Notes under the pieces: model-generated | Told to the model about the DNA's origin: nothing | The model's database searches: none | The model's input: the letters and a program-made list of their open reading frames with translations, nothing else | Source of the DNA: an uncultured Helicobacteraceae bacterium | GTDB lineage: Bacteria; Campylobacterota; Campylobacteria; Campylobacterales; Sulfurimonadaceae | Assembly (NCBI GenBank): GCA_903903705.1 | Contig: CAIUZU010000421.1 | Span: forward strand, 1-7,967 | Length of the DNA: 7,967 nucleotides | Direction of reading: 5' to 3' | Program-made: the position numbers and the translations under genes | In this document: one piece after another, positions 1-6,907 of the stretch | Position numbering within the stretch: position 1 is the first letter of the stretch | Layout: every line of letters begins with the position of its first letter

Positions 1-348
1 AGAGTTGAAAATCGTATTATCATTGATTAGGTCAAAAACCATTGGAAATAGCTTCATCTTTTGATAGGGTTTAATAATTAGAAAAAATGTTTTATTTTTT
101 ACCTCTGTATCAATTTGAAAGAGGTTGTTTTGCAGCTTTTCTACTTTTTGTGTCGGAAATTTTGTAAATGCACAAACAATTTTAACAACAACGTCAAAAT
201 CATTTTTAATCTCTTGGCATAAAAATTTATCTTTATCTTTTAAATGAAGGGTAGAGAACTCTTGATGGTTCTCTTTTGCGCCTTGAAGTGAAATTTCAAG
301 GGCAAAAATATTTATAGAAATAAGTAAAAGGAGTATCGTCTTAAACAA
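1..348 (-). CDS. pflA: Exported protein, N-terminal part; probable flagellar-motor scaffold PflA (partial, TTG start)
   Basis: Only the first 116 codons lie in the window; the gene runs off the left edge. The start is TTG: an in-frame TAA sits two codons upstream, GGAG lies 8 bases before the TTG, and no in-frame ATG occurs until codon 98. The product opens as a classic Sec signal peptide: Lys3, a hydrophobic stretch ILLLLISINIF, and likely cleavage after Ala16 (IFA|LE). The mature part is mixed alpha/beta-like, with two cysteines (C44, C59) that could form a periplasmic disulfide. In C. jejuni and H. pylori the gene directly after nuoN is pflA, which encodes a periplasmic TPR-repeat protein needed for flagellar rotation and stator scaffolding. 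The identity here is inferred from that position, the signal peptide and a remembered resemblance of the N-terminal domain (GKE/GAKE-like start, F-x-C). The TPR repeats would lie outside the window. It could instead be another exported TPR protein. Confidence 0.72.
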   Translation of the reverse strand, partial: MFKTILLLLISINIFALEISLQGAKENHQEFSTLHLKDKDKFLCQEIKNDFDVVVKIVCAFTKFPTQKVEKLQNNLFQIDTEVKNKTFFLIIKPYQKMKLFPMVFDLINDNTIFNS

Positions 349-364
349 ATTTTATACTCCTTTT
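326..364 (-). promoter_or_regulatory. Inverted repeat sequestering the pflA-like ribosome binding site
   Basis: The arms ATACTCCTTTT (354-364) and AAAAGGAGTAT (326-336) are perfectly complementary over 11 bp, with a 17-base spacer. In the minus-strand transcript the first arm holds the GGAG Shine-Dalgarno site, the loop holds the TTG start codon, and the second arm is within codons 5-8. Folding would bury the ribosome site. The stem begins about 10 bases after the nuoN stop codon, so a ribosome terminating on nuoN could melt it. On the plus strand the same repeat is followed by seven Ts and resembles a weak intrinsic terminator for antisense transcripts. The regulatory role is inferred; the repeat itself is directly visible. 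Confidence 0.6.
357..360 (-). promoter_or_regulatory. Shine-Dalgarno site of the pflA-like gene
   Basis: GGAG within AAAAAAAGGAGTATAAAA, 8 bases before TTG at 348. It is the evidence that fixes the non-ATG start, together with the in-frame stop at 352-354. It lies within the inverted-repeat arm at 354-364. Confidence 0.7.
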
Positions 365-374
365 TTTCAACTCT

Positions 375-1883
375 TTAGTATCCGCTGTTATATACAAACA
401 TTGTAATAAATTCTAATAACTGATTTATCGCTAAAAAAGCAAAAATAGTTCCTATTGCTGCGATACCTATAATTGTCTTTAAAGGAAGCGTTGCATTTGC
501 ACTGTAAATGTGACCGCTATCTTCCATAATAGGCTCTCTCATAAACATATAAACGATAAGTTTTAGGTAGTAGTAACCTGCAATTGCCGAGTTAAGAACC
601 ATGATAAGTGCTAAAACAGTATATCCGCTTGTAATTGCAGAACTTACCAGATACATTTTACCCCAAAACAGACCAAACGGAGGAAGTCCTGCCAGACTTA
701 GCATAAAAAGAGCCATGATAGACGCTGCAACCGGAGCAGTCTTAATCATTCCCGCAAATTTATTGTAACTGTGATCCGACTGCTGATGTGCAGGAAGATT
801 TTTCTGTCGGCTTATCCATAACATAGAGAAAGATCCCAAGTTTGTAAAGCTAAAAAGTATCCAGTATAAAAAAAGCGCACTGTTTGATTGTGTCGTGCCT
901 ATTAAAATAGCCGCCATAACAAAACCTGCATGTGAGATAGAACTGTATGCAAGCATTCTTTTAACATCTGTTTGAACAAGCGCCCAAACATTTGCAAGTG
1001 TCATAGTCATAACTACAAATATATACAAGATTACCTCTAGCCAAACAACGCCGCTGTGAATCAAAAATTCAAATATTCTCATAGCTACGATAAATGCAGC
1101 GATTTTAGGCACGATTGACATATAACCTGCAAGTGCCGCAGATGATCCTTCGTAAACATCCGGTGTCCATGTATGAAACGGAACAATAGAGAGCTTGAAA
1201 CCAAATGATGCAAGCAAGAAGACAACACCCACTAGCACAAAGCCGATATCCGCATATTTGTTTGCCGAGAGAACTTCAGCTATCTGGTTTATCTCAACTG
1301 AACCCGTAAGTGCATAAAATATCATAGAACCAAAGCTAAAAAAGCCGGCTGCTAAAGCACCCATCGTAAAATATTTTACAGCTGCCTCAAATGATTTGTC
1401 ACGGTTGTGCATTGCAATAAGCGTATAAAGCGCTAAAGATGCTGTTTCTAACCCTACAAATATAAGTATAAGATTGTCGGTTGCTACCATAAACTGGAAG
1501 CCGGCAATCATAAATAAAAAGAGTGCAAAGAACTCAGGATATGAGAACTCATGGAATCTTTTATGCGTAAGTGCAAGCGGGATAAAAAGCATAGACGCAC
1601 CGACGATGATGAACTGAGACAATATCGCCAAACCGTCTATAAGCATTACATCAAAAACACCCATAATAGTGCCATTTTTGTGGAACACGCTTGCTGAATC
1701 CATTAAAGATATAAAGTCAACTCCTAAAATAAGAAGAGATAACATTACATACAAAGAGCGGTCTTGTTCGCTTTTAAACAGGTCAATAACTAAGATTAAT
1801 AATGCGCCGACAATCGGAATTAACATTGGCACGAGAGTCATAAGATTTAATGACTCAATTGAAACATTTACCGGTGATAACAT
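375..1883 (-). CDS. nuoN: NADH-quinone oxidoreductase subunit N (antiporter-like proton channel)
   Basis: NuoN is one of three Mrp-antiporter-like membrane subunits of complex I. It lies next to NuoK and is thought to translocate one proton per cycle. The product is 502 aa (E. coli about 485) and is built of about 14 hydrophobic helices. Family residues are in place: the TM5 glutamate E146 ([10 protein letters not shown]), K170 (AVKYF), the broken-helix TM7 lysine K230 before [15 protein letters not shown]260 (VPKIAAF) and the TM12 lysine K409 (FWGKMYLV) after the GLPPFG motif. The ATG shares one base with the nuoM stop (TAATG) and has a strong AGAGGAGG site 7 bases upstream, so translation is probably coupled to nuoM. 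It is the last nuo gene; 26 bases separate it from the pflA-like gene. No truncation or frameshift is seen. Confidence 0.97.
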   Translation of the reverse strand: MLSPVNVSIESLNLMTLVPMLIPIVGALLILVIDLFKSEQDRSLYVMLSLLILGVDFISLMDSASVFHKNGTIMGVFDVMLIDGLAILSQFIIVGASMLFIPLALTHKRFHEFSYPEFFALFLFMIAGFQFMVATDNLILIFVGLETASLALYTLIAMHNRDKSFEAAVKYFTMGALAAGFFSFGSMIFYALTGSVEINQIAEVLSANKYADIGFVLVGVVFLLASFGFKLSIVPFHTWTPDVYEGSSAALAGYMSIVPKIAAFIVAMRIFEFLIHSGVVWLEVILYIFVVMTMTLANVWALVQTDVKRMLAYSSISHAGFVMAAILIGTTQSNSALFLYWILFSFTNLGSFSMLWISRQKNLPAHQQSDHSYNKFAGMIKTAPVAASIMALFMLSLAGLPPFGLFWGKMYLVSSAITSGYTVLALIMVLNSAIAGYYYLKLIVYMFMREPIMEDSGHIYSANATLPLKTIIGIAAIGTIFAFLAINQLLEFITMFVYNSGY

Positions 1884-3436
1884 TAGTGTGCCTCCTCTAC
1901 TGAATTTTTAGCGGCAGATGCTTCTTTAGCAATATTAGGAATTCTAGATTTTGCCTCTTGCGTTTGAGCTTTTTCATGCATTAATGAAACAACCGACTCT
2001 ACGCTTGTGTTAATCGTTCCTAAAACCGGTTTAGGGTATATTCCCAGCCAGATAGTTATGATTGCCAATGGGATAAGAGCGATAAGCTCTCTTTTGTTTA
2101 CGTCAGGAAGATGTTTATTCTCCTCTTTTGTAACCACTCCGAAAAACATCTTTTTGTATGCTGCCAACATATAGATAGCACCGACAATGATAGCAGTTCC
2201 TGCTAGCAGTGTTAAGATATGTGACTGTTTATAAAAACCAAGCAAGCTTAAAAACTCGCCGACAAAGTTGATAGTAAGCGGAAGTCCTACAGAAGCCATC
2301 ATCATAAGACCAAATATAGTTGCATATCTAGGCATTACATGTGCCAAACCGCCAAATTCACTCATATACTTTGTATGTCTTCTGTCGTAAATTACGCCTA
2401 CCAAGAAGAATAGCGCACCTGAAACTACACCGTGAGCTATCATTAAAAATATTGAACCTGTTATCCCCTCAACATTAAGAGCGAAAGTACCAAGAATAAT
2501 TACACCCATGTGTGAAACAGAAGAGTACGCAACAACCTGCTTAATATCTTTTTGAGCATATGCAACCATTGCAGTATAGATAATCATGATGATTGCCAAA
2601 ATAGCTATCGGGAACATAAAGTAAACCGACGCATCCGGAAATAACGGAAGCGAAAAACGGATAAACGCATAAGTACCCATTTTTAGCAATATTGCCGCAA
2701 GGATTACCGAACCGATAGTCGGTGCTTGACCGTGAGCATACGGTAACCATGTATGAAACGGAAACATCGGAACTTTGATAGCAAAACCCATAAAAAATGC
2801 CACGAACAACCAAAGCTGGAATGATTCCGGCAGGATCAAGCGATACCAGTCAAGAATCGCAAAACTCCACTGTCCCGTCGCTTGAAAGTAGAAATATGCC
2901 ATAAACAGCATACCTACAAGCATAACGAGTGAACCTGCAAAAGTATATAAGAAGAACTTTACGGAAGCATAGATTCTAAGCGGTCCGCCCCATGCACCGA
3001 TGATATAGAGCATCGGCACAAGTGATAGCTCCCAAAAAACATAAAACACGATAGCATCAAGTGCAGAAAATACACCTGCCATAGTCATCTGTAAAAACAG
3101 AAGCGTTATTATCAAGTTTTTTATATCTTTGGTTTCACCAAGCGATGCTATGCCGATCATCGTAAAAAACGATGCCAATACAACAATAAACAGAGATATT
3201 CCGTCAACACCGACTATATAGTTGATGCCGAAAGTAGGAACAAGAGCGATTTGCTCCATAAACTGCATTCCAGATACTGTTGAGTCAAATGCAAACCAAA
3301 GCCATAAAGAGAGCGCAAACTCGATTGTAGCAACTGCTACACCGTAAGAACGCATGCTGTCCTTATGAACCACAAATCCGAGCATCGCAGCAAGAGCCGG
3401 AAAGAAAATTAAAATCGATAAGATATGGTCTAACAT
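1883..3436 (-). CDS. nuoM: NADH-quinone oxidoreductase subunit M (antiporter-like proton channel)
   Basis: NuoM is the middle antiporter-like subunit of the membrane arm, between NuoL and NuoN. The product is 517 aa (E. coli about 509) with about 14 membrane helices. Visible signatures are E136 in the TM5 motif [14 protein letters not shown], the TM7 lysine K221 followed by [20 protein letters not shown]252 in ILLKMGTY, and E394 in INFVGEF on TM12. E394 is the position where NuoL and NuoN carry lysine, which separates NuoM from its paralogues. The last 30 or so residues (about 488-517) form a charged, Ala/Lys/Glu-rich tail beyond the final helix. The ATG has GGAG 8 bases upstream, inside the end of nuoL, and follows a tandem TAA-TAG stop by zero bases. 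The codons for the final Glu-Glu pair also supply the nuoN ribosome site. Confidence 0.97.
   Translation of the reverse strand: MLDHILSILIFFPALAAMLGFVVHKDSMRSYGVAVATIEFALSLWLWFAFDSTVSGMQFMEQIALVPTFGINYIVGVDGISLFIVVLASFFTMIGIASLGETKDIKNLIITLLFLQMTMAGVFSALDAIVFYVFWELSLVPMLYIIGAWGGPLRIYASVKFFLYTFAGSLVMLVGMLFMAYFYFQATGQWSFAILDWYRLILPESFQLWLFVAFFMGFAIKVPMFPFHTWLPYAHGQAPTIGSVILAAILLKMGTYAFIRFSLPLFPDASVYFMFPIAILAIIMIIYTAMVAYAQKDIKQVVAYSSVSHMGVIILGTFALNVEGITGSIFLMIAHGVVSGALFFLVGVIYDRRHTKYMSEFGGLAHVMPRYATIFGLMMMASVGLPLTINFVGEFLSLLGFYKQSHILTLLAGTAIIVGAIYMLAAYKKMFFGVVTKEENKHLPDVNKRELIALIPLAIITIWLGIYPKPVLGTINTSVESVVSLMHEKAQTQEAKSRIPNIAKEASAAKNSVEEAH
1891..1898 (-). promoter_or_regulatory. Strong Shine-Dalgarno site of nuoN within the nuoM 3' end
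   Basis: AGAGGAGG, 7 bases before the nuoN ATG at 1883. It is nearly a full match to the anti-Shine-Dalgarno tail and is encoded by the Val-Glu-Glu-Ala codons at the end of nuoM. It supports the 1-base overlapping start. Confidence 0.8.
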
Positions 3437-3439
3437 CTA

Positions 3440-5362
3440 TTAAACTCCTAAACCTGAGAGAAATGTTTTAATCTCTGCAGAATATCTCGCTGCTAGTCCA
3501 AAAACAACAGCTAATGATAACAAGGCAACAGTTCCTGCTACCATCCACTTAAGCATCGTCGATAGATTACCGCTTTGCATAACTCTTGTTCGCTCACCCG
3601 TTTGATAAAACACATTTGCGATACCATCAACCGTAGCATCAACAACTTTTTGGTCAATTTTTGTCCAGAAAACCTCTGAAAGCTCTCTATATGCTTTTAC
3701 TATGTACTCTTGATAAAAATATGGAATATAGTATTGGTTTATAAGAAGTTTATATGCAAAACTATTCTCCATTTTTGAAGTTCCATCAGGCACTACAATA
3801 TCTTTTCTTGTATATTTTTTGTAAGCATAAAGTATCGCCAAAGCAACAAAAATCTGTGTTCCGATAGTCATTATCCAGTATGTTGCAGCAGAGTGTACAT
3901 GATACTCGGTAGCAGGTAGAAGATTTGTTACCATCTCAAAGTAACTCATCTTAAATGCACCTGCAATAATCGCTAAAAGAAGAAGCGGACTCATGGCAAT
4001 AAGCATAAATTTATACGCTTCATGCGGATGAATACCGAAAAGTTTATATCTATCTTCTCCGTGGAAAATCAGTGCAACAAGTCTAAATGAGTAAAACGCC
4101 GTTAAACCTGCAGTAAATAGTAAAACCGTATAGATGATATAGTGATGTTCAACAAACGCAACCTCTAAGATAAGATCTTTCGAGAAGAATCCGGCAAGTG
4201 GGAAGATTCCGGCAAGTGCGACAGAAGCGATAGTCATCATTAAAAATGTACCCTTCATTACCTTGCTTAGACCTCCCATTTTAAACGGATCAAGCTCGTC
4301 GTGCATTGCGTGCATAACGTTTCCAGCACCCAAGAAAAGAAGCGCTTTAAAGAATGCGTGAGCCATAAGATGGAAAAGTGCAACCCAGTAAGCACCGAGT
4401 CCTGCAGCAGCGAACATGTAACCTAACTGAGAGAGTGTCGAGTAAGCGATAACTCTCTTCATATCACGGTTTACAAGAGCCATAGATGCTGCAAAAAGTG
4501 CAACAAATGCGCCAAGAGAGGCAATAAATAACCCTACACTTGGAATCAACTCATAAAGAGGATTTGCGCGAACAACAAGATAAACACCTGCCGTTACCAT
4601 CGTTGCAGCGTGAATCAGAGCTGAAACAGGAGTCGGTCCTTCCATCGCATCTGCAAGCCATGTGTGAAGCGGAAACTGAGCCGATTTACCCATTGCTCCG
4701 ATAAAGAGGAAGATTCCCATCCATGTCAGGATATCCGTACTTAGTGAAGGCATTACGGCAAAAGCTTCTTCGTACTGAAGTGTTCCCGTATTCCAGTAAA
4801 TCAAAAAGATACCGATTAACATTCCAAGGTCGGCAATACGGTTCATGATAAACGCTTCATTAGCCGCCCAGCTTGCACTCTCTTTATGATACCAAAAGCC
4901 GATCAATAGCCATGAACAAAGACCAACGCCTTCCCAACCGATGAAAAGACCTGCAAAGTTATCACTCATAACAAGTATCATCATCGAGAAAACGAAAGCA
5001 GAAAGGTATGAGAAAAATCTGTTAAACCCTTTGTCATGATCCATATAGCCGATAGCGTATACATGTACGACAGTCGAAACAAGCGTTACGACTATCATCA
5101 TAGTTACGCTTACTTCATCAACTACAAATCCAAAAGGAATGTATAGATCTCCAGTAGCCATCCATGTCATCATCTCAACATGAAGAGTTAGCCCCGTGCC
5201 CATTACTAAAACAAGAAGGATAAGAGAGCTTAAGAATGATACTCCAAGAAGTATACTCGGAACAATCCCTGCTATTTTAGTTTTTGGCGATGCGCCAAAG
5301 AGTGCTGCAAACAAAGAACCCACCAGCGGTGAGAAAAGTGCGGTATATAAAAACAGTTCCAT
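3440..5362 (-). CDS. nuoL: NADH-quinone oxidoreductase subunit L (distal antiporter-like proton channel)
   Basis: NuoL is the distal proton-pumping subunit of complex I. The product is 640 aa (E. coli 613). Residues matching the family are E144 (GWEGVGLCSWLLIGFWY), the TM7 lysine K226 (GKSAQFPLHTWLADAMEGPT), H251 (ALIHAATMVTAGVYL) and the TM12 lysine K395 (GFFSKD). After about residue 520 comes a long polar, helix-forming stretch (to about 600) and a final hydrophobic helix (about 605-625). These are the lateral amphipathic helix and terminal TM anchor that distinguish NuoL from NuoM and NuoN. The ATG has GAGG 7 bases upstream, within the end of nuoK; the stop is a tandem TAA-TAG leading straight into nuoM. 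One oddity is that the usual G-x-P-P loop before TM12 reads GIFP and sits in an 18-bp near-repeat. Confidence 0.97.
   Translation of the reverse strand: MELFLYTALFSPLVGSLFAALFGASPKTKIAGIVPSILLGVSFLSSLILLVLVMGTGLTLHVEMMTWMATGDLYIPFGFVVDEVSVTMMIVVTLVSTVVHVYAIGYMDHDKGFNRFFSYLSAFVFSMMILVMSDNFAGLFIGWEGVGLCSWLLIGFWYHKESASWAANEAFIMNRIADLGMLIGIFLIYWNTGTLQYEEAFAVMPSLSTDILTWMGIFLFIGAMGKSAQFPLHTWLADAMEGPTPVSALIHAATMVTAGVYLVVRANPLYELIPSVGLFIASLGAFVALFAASMALVNRDMKRVIAYSTLSQLGYMFAAAGLGAYWVALFHLMAHAFFKALLFLGAGNVMHAMHDELDPFKMGGLSKVMKGTFLMMTIASVALAGIFPLAGFFSKDLILEVAFVEHHYIIYTVLLFTAGLTAFYSFRLVALIFHGEDRYKLFGIHPHEAYKFMLIAMSPLLLLAIIAGAFKMSYFEMVTNLLPATEYHVHSAATYWIMTIGTQIFVALAILYAYKKYTRKDIVVPDGTSKMENSFAYKLLINQYYIPYFYQEYIVKAYRELSEVFWTKIDQKVVDATVDGIANVFYQTGERTRVMQSGNLSTMLKWMVAGTVALLSLAVVFGLAARYSAEIKTFLSGLGV
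4184..4218. repeat. Imperfect 17-bp direct repeat, 18-bp period, inside nuoL
   Basis: Plus-strand copies at 4184-4200 and 4202-4218 match at 16 of 17 bases (core TCCGGCAAGTG at 4190-4200 and 4208-4218). On the coding strand they give two similar six-residue units, LAGIFP and LAGFFS (residues 383-394), just before the TM12 lysine. The period is a whole number of codons, so the frame is kept. Similar protein sequence occurs in the family, so selection on the amino acids may explain most of it. Confidence 0.7.
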
Positions 5363-5365
5363 CTT

Positions 5366-5674
5366 CTATCCTCTCATCGTTGACATACTGTCAAGATCTA
5401 TATTGTTATGTTTTTTATGCCAAACAATCAAAAGACCAAGACCTACGGCAACCTCTGATGCAGCAATAGCAATTACGAAAAATGCAAACATCTGTCCTGT
5501 TAAATCACCGTAATAGTGTGAAATTGCAGCAAAAGAGATATTTACGGAATTCAATAATATCTCTGTTGCAAAAAAGAGCATAAGTAGATTTTTTCTTCTT
5601 ATAACACCCAATAATCCGATAGCAAAAAGGATGGTTGAGAGTACAAGATAGTGATTGAGTCCTATTTCCATCAT
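5366..5674 (-). CDS. nuoK: NADH-quinone oxidoreductase subunit K
   Basis: NuoK is a small three-helix membrane subunit (MrpC-like) that sits between NuoJ and NuoN and contributes to the central proton-conducting axis. The product is 102 aa, the usual size (E. coli 100). Both hallmark buried glutamates are present: E38 in ATEILLNSVNISF (E. coli E36) and E74 in AASEVAVGLGLL (E. coli E72). The cytoplasmic loop RRKN after helix 1 is also typical. The start ATG overlaps the nuoJ stop as ATGA, with AAGG 7 bases upstream; a second in-frame ATG follows immediately, so either of the two methionines could initiate. The coding end supplies the nuoL ribosome site. Confidence 0.97.
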   Translation of the reverse strand: MMEIGLNHYLVLSTILFAIGLLGVIRRKNLLMLFFATEILLNSVNISFAAISHYYGDLTGQMFAFFVIAIAASEVAVGLGLLIVWHKKHNNIDLDSMSTMRG

Positions 5675-6249
5675 GAGAGTGCCTTTTTATTTTTATCTTC
5701 TTCTTTCATCATCAAAATCTCAGCTTCCGTCATAAGCGTAAGAGAGAGATCCATTTTCTTTCCTGCAAGAACGATTCCCGCAACCATAGCTACAAGGAGC
5801 ATAACGGCTGCAACTTCAAAAGGAACAAGGTATTTTGTAAAAAGTACCATACCAACCTCTTGAACATTTCCTGCACCCTCAGTCATAGGGTAGAATGCTT
5901 CAATATTATTGCCTACTATAGGAGCAGAAACTATAACCACAATTAAAATAGCAGATAAAATACTAAGCCCTAAAATAATTGCTTTATTGCCCTGCTTCTC
6001 TTTTACATCTCTTGTCGTGTCGAAAAACATCATACCAAAAGCATAAAGAGCCATTACGGCACCTGAGTAAACAACGATTTGAACCGCACCTAAAAAGTCG
6101 GCACCTAAAATAAAGAAAAATGCCGATATGAAAATCATTCCTGCTGCTAATGAACTAAGAGCATATAATGCCTGTGATGTAGTCACCGCTATATAAAACA
6201 TCGTTATTGTCAAAAAGGCAAACAGATAAAAAGCAATTGCTTCAAACAT
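5671..6249 (-). CDS. nuoJ: NADH-quinone oxidoreductase subunit J
   Basis: NuoJ is a five-helix membrane subunit linking the quinone module (NuoH) to the pump chain; its TM3 pi-bulge is thought to switch water access along the central axis. With the ATG start used here it is 192 aa (E. coli 184). The TM3 signature GADFLGAVQIVVYSGAVMAL is clear, with the conserved tyrosine at residue 61; the late motif PFEVAAVMLLVAMVAGIVLA (E145) is typical of TM5. I place the start at ATG 6249 because GGAG ends 7 bases before it; an in-frame TTG at 6255 would leave only 1 base between site and codon. The gene begins 11 bases after nuoI and overlaps nuoK by 4 bases. The C-terminal tail is Lys/Glu-rich and cytoplasmic. 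Confidence 0.95.
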   Translation of the reverse strand: MFEAIAFYLFAFLTITMFYIAVTTSQALYALSSLAAGMIFISAFFFILGADFLGAVQIVVYSGAVMALYAFGMMFFDTTRDVKEKQGNKAIILGLSILSAILIVVIVSAPIVGNNIEAFYPMTEGAGNVQEVGMVLFTKYLVPFEVAAVMLLVAMVAGIVLAGKKMDLSLTLMTEAEILMMKEEDKNKKALS

Positions 6250-6256
6250 AACCAAA

Positions 6257-6260
6257 CTCC
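6257..6260 (-). promoter_or_regulatory. Shine-Dalgarno site deciding the nuoJ start
   Basis: GGAG directly follows the nuoI TAA. Its spacing is 7 bases to ATG 6249 and 1 base to the upstream in-frame TTG 6255, which favours the ATG. Confidence 0.8.
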
Positions 6261-6896
6261 TTAATATGCTAGAGGTGTTTTTTTAACACGCTCGTCTTCA
6301 TGTGGTGTAATCGAACCAAAACCTTCAAACTCTACTTGAGTTCCCGCTCTCATCATATCAAGCGGTGTCAGCATATCTTGATACATCGTAAAATGCTCTC
6401 TTTGATCACTTGCATTTTCATACTCTCCGCCATGCGTAATCGCAAGCTCCGGACAAACTTCTGCACAATATCCGCAAAAGATACAACGACCGAGATTGAT
6501 GCTGTATTCTGAAACCTCTTTGCGAGAGTTTACGTCAAGTTTTGTATCAATTCTGATACAGTTTGAGATACAAATCTTCTCACAAAGTCCGCAGCCGATA
6601 CATCTCTCCGTGTCAGATTCCCAAAGTCTCTTCATCTGATGGATGGCACGATATCTCGGACCTATCGGCATCTTCTCCTCAGGGTACTGAACCGTGTGTA
6701 TGTCAAATCTAATCATCTCACGCATTACAACCCAAAGACCGACAAAAAGTTCGCCTCTTAAGCTTCTCTTTACAACTCTTTTAAATCTGCCCCAATTATC
6801 GCTCGGATAATCTTCAATACCTACCAAATAGTAGTTACTATCTAATTCAGTAACATTTCTATTATTAAAATGCTCATCAATATGTTCAATATGCAT
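6261..6896 (-). CDS. nuoI: NADH-quinone oxidoreductase subunit I (2x 4Fe-4S, clusters N6a/N6b)
   Basis: NuoI is the 8Fe ferredoxin-like subunit that passes electrons along the peripheral arm toward the NuoB cluster and quinone. With the ATG start it is 211 aa (E. coli 180). Two 4Fe-4S motifs are intact: C99-x2-C102-x2-C105-x3-C109 (CIGCGLCEKIC) and C138-x2-C141-x2-C144-x3-C148 (CIFCGYCAEVCPE). The first lacks the usual proline after its fourth cysteine (Ile instead), and an extra cysteine follows at 113. About 98 residues precede the first motif, some 40 more than in E. coli, including a basic amphipathic stretch likely to lie on the membrane. The start is placed at ATG 6896 because AAGG is 7 bases upstream; the in-frame GTG at 6902 abuts the purine tract with no spacing. 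The gene lies 9 bases after nuoH. Confidence 0.96.
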   Translation of the reverse strand: MHIEHIDEHFNNRNVTELDSNYYLVGIEDYPSDNWGRFKRVVKRSLRGELFVGLWVVMREMIRFDIHTVQYPEEKMPIGPRYRAIHQMKRLWESDTERCIGCGLCEKICISNCIRIDTKLDVNSRKEVSEYSINLGRCIFCGYCAEVCPELAITHGGEYENASDQREHFTMYQDMLTPLDMMRAGTQVEFEGFGSITPHEDERVKKTPLAY

Positions 6897-6903
6897 AGCC
6901 ACC

Positions 6904-6907
6904 CCTT
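6904..6907 (-). promoter_or_regulatory. Shine-Dalgarno site deciding the nuoI start
   Basis: AAGG within TAAGGGG overlaps the nuoH stop codon. It lies 7 bases before ATG 6896, whereas the alternative GTG at 6902 begins inside the G tract and could not use it. Confidence 0.75.

Noticed and set aside
326..367. Intrinsic terminator on the plus strand (stem followed by seven Ts)
   Set aside because: No plus-strand gene is present to be terminated, the stem has only three G-C pairs, and the 17-base loop is long. The ribosome-site overlap on the minus strand is the better reading.
351..395. TATAAC and TATAAA as -10 elements for a promoter of the pflA-like gene
   Set aside because: One lies within the nuoN 3' codons and the other overlaps the ribosome site next to the start; there is no matching upstream element, and AT-rich DNA gives such hits by chance.
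1669..1911. Plus-strand open frame antisense to the start of nuoN
   Set aside because: Overlaps nuoN and the nuoM end on the other strand; no ribosome site or recognisable protein features.
2541..2813. Minus-strand open frame of 90 codons inside nuoM in another frame
   Set aside because: Fully nested in nuoM, Cys/Tyr-rich out-of-frame translation with no family resemblance.
5196..5513. Plus-strand open frame of 105 codons across the nuoL/nuoK junction
   Set aside because: It lies antisense to two well-supported membrane-protein genes, has no domain or signal pattern, and antisense frames of hydrophobic genes are often open by composition.
5651..5863. Plus-strand frames over nuoJ/nuoK, nuoI (6300-6512) and nuoH (7051-7236, 7711-7932)
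   Set aside because: All are complementary to conserved nuo genes and show no independent coding evidence.
6270..6290. Run of seven As near the nuoI 3' end as a slippery or phase-variable site
   Set aside because: The in-frame context (GTT AAA AAA ACA) does not fit a -1 slippery heptamer with sense codons, seven bases is short for phase variation, and only the last few residues would change.
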